From positions 558,001 through 622,000 of the forward strand of contig NZ_AP025017.1 of NCBI RefSeq assembly GCF_019974135.1: 64,000 bases of DNA, given 5' to 3'. The notes under the pieces are model-generated. The model ran no database searches and was not told the origin of the DNA. It was given only the letters and a program-made list of their open reading frames with translations. This document shows, piece by piece, positions 62,694 through 64,000 of this stretch. Source of the stretch: Actinomyces capricornis (lineage in GTDB: Bacteria > Actinomycetota > Actinomycetes > Actinomycetales > Actinomycetaceae). Position numbers and translations under genes: made by a program. The stretch's first letter is position 1. Each line of letters starts with the position of its first letter.

Positions 62694-63884
62694 CTAGGGG
62701 ATGTCGGCCTGGATGAGCACGCCGTCGCCCTCGACGCTGAGCACGCGCTCATCGGCACCGACGAAGACGGCGCTGCCACGGGCCATCCGCTTGCTGCCCC
62801 GGGGGCTGGTCAGCGTGGTGCTCCCCTCGACGGCCAGGACGATGCGCGGGCCCCGGCCGGGGATCTGCAGGGCGCCGTCGGCAGGCACCACGGTGGTGAC
62901 CATGAGCTCGAAGTCGTCCACCGGGGCGTAGTAGGCGCGGGTGGCGCGCGAGAGGTACTCGGGCGCCGGGCGCACCGGGGGCGCGGCCACGTAGTCCACA
63001 CAGGCCAGCATCTCGGGCACATCGATGTGCTTGGTCGTCAGCCCCGCGCGCAGCACATTGTCCGAGGAGGCCATGATCTCCACCCCCAGGCCGCCGACAT
63101 AGGCGTGCACGCAGCCCGCGGGCACGAACAGCGCCTCCCCCGGCTGGAGGGTGACGGGGTTGAGCAGGAGGGAGGCGGCGACACCGGGGTCGGTGGGGAA
63201 GGTGCGGGCCATGGCCACCGCGGTGGCATCCACCCTCCTGGAGGGCGAGGCGCCGGCCTCGTGGCGGGCGGCGATCTGCGCCACGAGCTCCTCGATCTCA
63301 CCCGGGCCCGGGCGGGTCTCGGCGCTGATCAGATCGGTGAAGACCTGGCGGATGCCGAAGCGCGTGGGGTTGCGCCGCAGGCTGCGGCGCATGCGCTTGG
63401 CCAGGGGGCTGTCCAGGTCGGCCAGGACCTCCACGGCGCGGCGCGGCGCCCGGAATCCGGCCACGGCCTCGAAGCGGGTGAGGGCCAGGACCATCTCCGG
63501 CTTGTGGTTGTCGTCCTTGTAGCTGCGAGTGGGGTCCTCCAGGGCCAGGCCGGCCTCCTGCTCGCGCTGGTAGCCCGCGGCGGCCTGCTCCAGGCTGGGG
63601 TGGACCTGGAGGGACAGCGCCCGCTGGGGGGCGATGATCTTGAACAGGTAGGGCAGCCCGGTGCCGAAGCGGTGGACGACGTCCTGCCCCAGGAGCCGCT
63701 GGGGGTCGGCGTCGATGTGCTCGCGGAGGCTGGTGCCGTCGGCCAGCCGGGTGCACCCCGCGGGGTGGGTGCCGTACCAGGCCTCGGCCCAGGGGTCGGA
63801 GTCGGGCTCGCGGCCCAGCAGCTCGGGGATCGCGGTACTCGATCCCCAGTCATAGCGCTGGCGTGCGGGCTCAAGGGATTCCAT
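62694..63884 (-). CDS. manA: mannose-6-phosphate isomerase, class I
   Basis: A 396-residue zinc enzyme interconverting fructose-6-phosphate and mannose-6-phosphate, supplying mannose for wall glycans and glycoconjugates. Zinc ligands are visible: the Gln and His of LSLQVHPSLEQA, the Glu of NHKPEMVLALT and the His of PAGCVHAYVGGLGVEIM; SSDNVLRAGLTTKHID is the usual active-site loop. The frame starts at ATG 63884 with TATAGT (63893-63898) 8 nt upstream on the minus strand, so the mRNA is probably leaderless or nearly so. The phosphomannomutase gene usually beside it is absent from this window. Confidence 0.93.
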   Translation of the reverse strand: MESLEPARQRYDWGSSTAIPELLGREPDSDPWAEAWYGTHPAGCTRLADGTSLREHIDADPQRLLGQDVVHRFGTGLPYLFKIIAPQRALSLQVHPSLEQAAAGYQREQEAGLALEDPTRSYKDDNHKPEMVLALTRFEAVAGFRAPRRAVEVLADLDSPLAKRMRRSLRRNPTRFGIRQVFTDLISAETRPGPGEIEELVAQIAARHEAGASPSRRVDATAVAMARTFPTDPGVAASLLLNPVTLQPGEALFVPAGCVHAYVGGLGVEIMASSDNVLRAGLTTKHIDVPEMLACVDYVAAPPVRPAPEYLSRATRAYYAPVDDFELMVTTVVPADGALQIPGRGPRIVLAVEGSTTLTSPRGSKRMARGSAVFVGADERVLSVEGDGVLIQADIP

Positions 63885-63892
63885 AGGCGCAC

Positions 63893-63922
63893 ACTATACC
63901 CGCCGCGGCCCCACGGGCCGCG
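63893..63922 (-). promoter_or_regulatory. manA -10 element and adjacent hairpin
   Basis: TATAGT on the minus strand (63893-63898) is 8 nt before the manA ATG. An 8-bp palindrome (arms 63904-63911 and 63915-63922, 3-nt loop) lies between the -10 and the -35 region and may be an operator. Confidence 0.45.
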
Positions 63923-64000
63923 CAAGGGAAGGATCACAATCGGATCAGGCCGCGAGCCCGGGGCCGGCGGCGGGCAGCGTCGGTCGGGGCCGGCGCGCCA

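Overview
The window is about 64 kb of very GC-rich DNA from a Gram-positive actinobacterium, most likely an Actinomyces-type member of the Actinomycetaceae. Supporting markers are a WhiB iron-sulfur regulator, the mtrA-mtrB-lpqB module next to hpf, comF and secA (the order of the M. tuberculosis Rv3235-Rv3246 region), UppP, DUF3499, DUF5719 and TIGR03089 proteins, many GTG/TTG starts, ATGA stop-start overlaps, and starts lying 6-8 nt after a -10-like hexamer. The genus is inferred; no rRNA or tRNA gene was found.

Layout. 1-6.4 kb: the end of a molybdate-type ABC ATPase, a MoeZ-like adenylyltransferase-rhodanese, and a divergent siderophore-type iron importer (two FecCD permeases on minus, lipoprotein and ATPase on plus) with a candidate iron box. 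6.6-10.4 kb: a zinc alcohol dehydrogenase, an aldo-keto reductase, and two related small lipoproteins, one Gly-rich and one His/Asp-rich. 10.4-15.2 kb: a redox and regulator locus with a TetR-flavoprotein fusion, its unfused TetR paralogue, a quinone-oxidoreductase-like protein, an HXXEE membrane protein and a third TetR behind a perfect 27-bp palindrome. 15.2-18.9 kb: two overlapping half ABC transporters. 19-27.6 kb: HisN-like phosphatase, UppP, an unrecognised protein, SbcD-SbcC and a DUF6912-like protein.

27.7-35.7 kb: the first copy of a dispersed nested-palindrome repeat, a CpaE/TadZ-like ATPase with a SAF/CpaB-like partner, a small HTH protein, an unknown protein, a LysM membrane protein, an Rv3235-family protein, and a frameshifted AAA ATPase ending in a 19-bp tandem repeat. 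35.8-45.3 kb: conserved core genes secA, comF, hpf, lpqB, mtrB and mtrA. 45.5-53 kb: a membrane-protein/DUF4129/DUF4350/MoxR/DUF58 operon followed by SpoIIM-like and RDD proteins. 53-64 kb: Trm112-like, DUF3499, zincin-fold, DUF5719, giant membrane GT2 and WhiB genes, a TIGR03089 protein, the second copy of the dispersed repeat and manA.

The mtrAB-lpqB, whiB-GT2-DUF5719 and MoxR-DUF58 blocks suggest envelope and cell-division functions. The accessory material is concentrated at 8.7-15 kb and 27.7-35.7 kb. The most unusual items are the two-copy nested-palindrome repeat, the TetR-oxidoreductase fusion beside its paralogue, and the paired lipoproteins. No CRISPR array, insertion sequence or prophage was seen.
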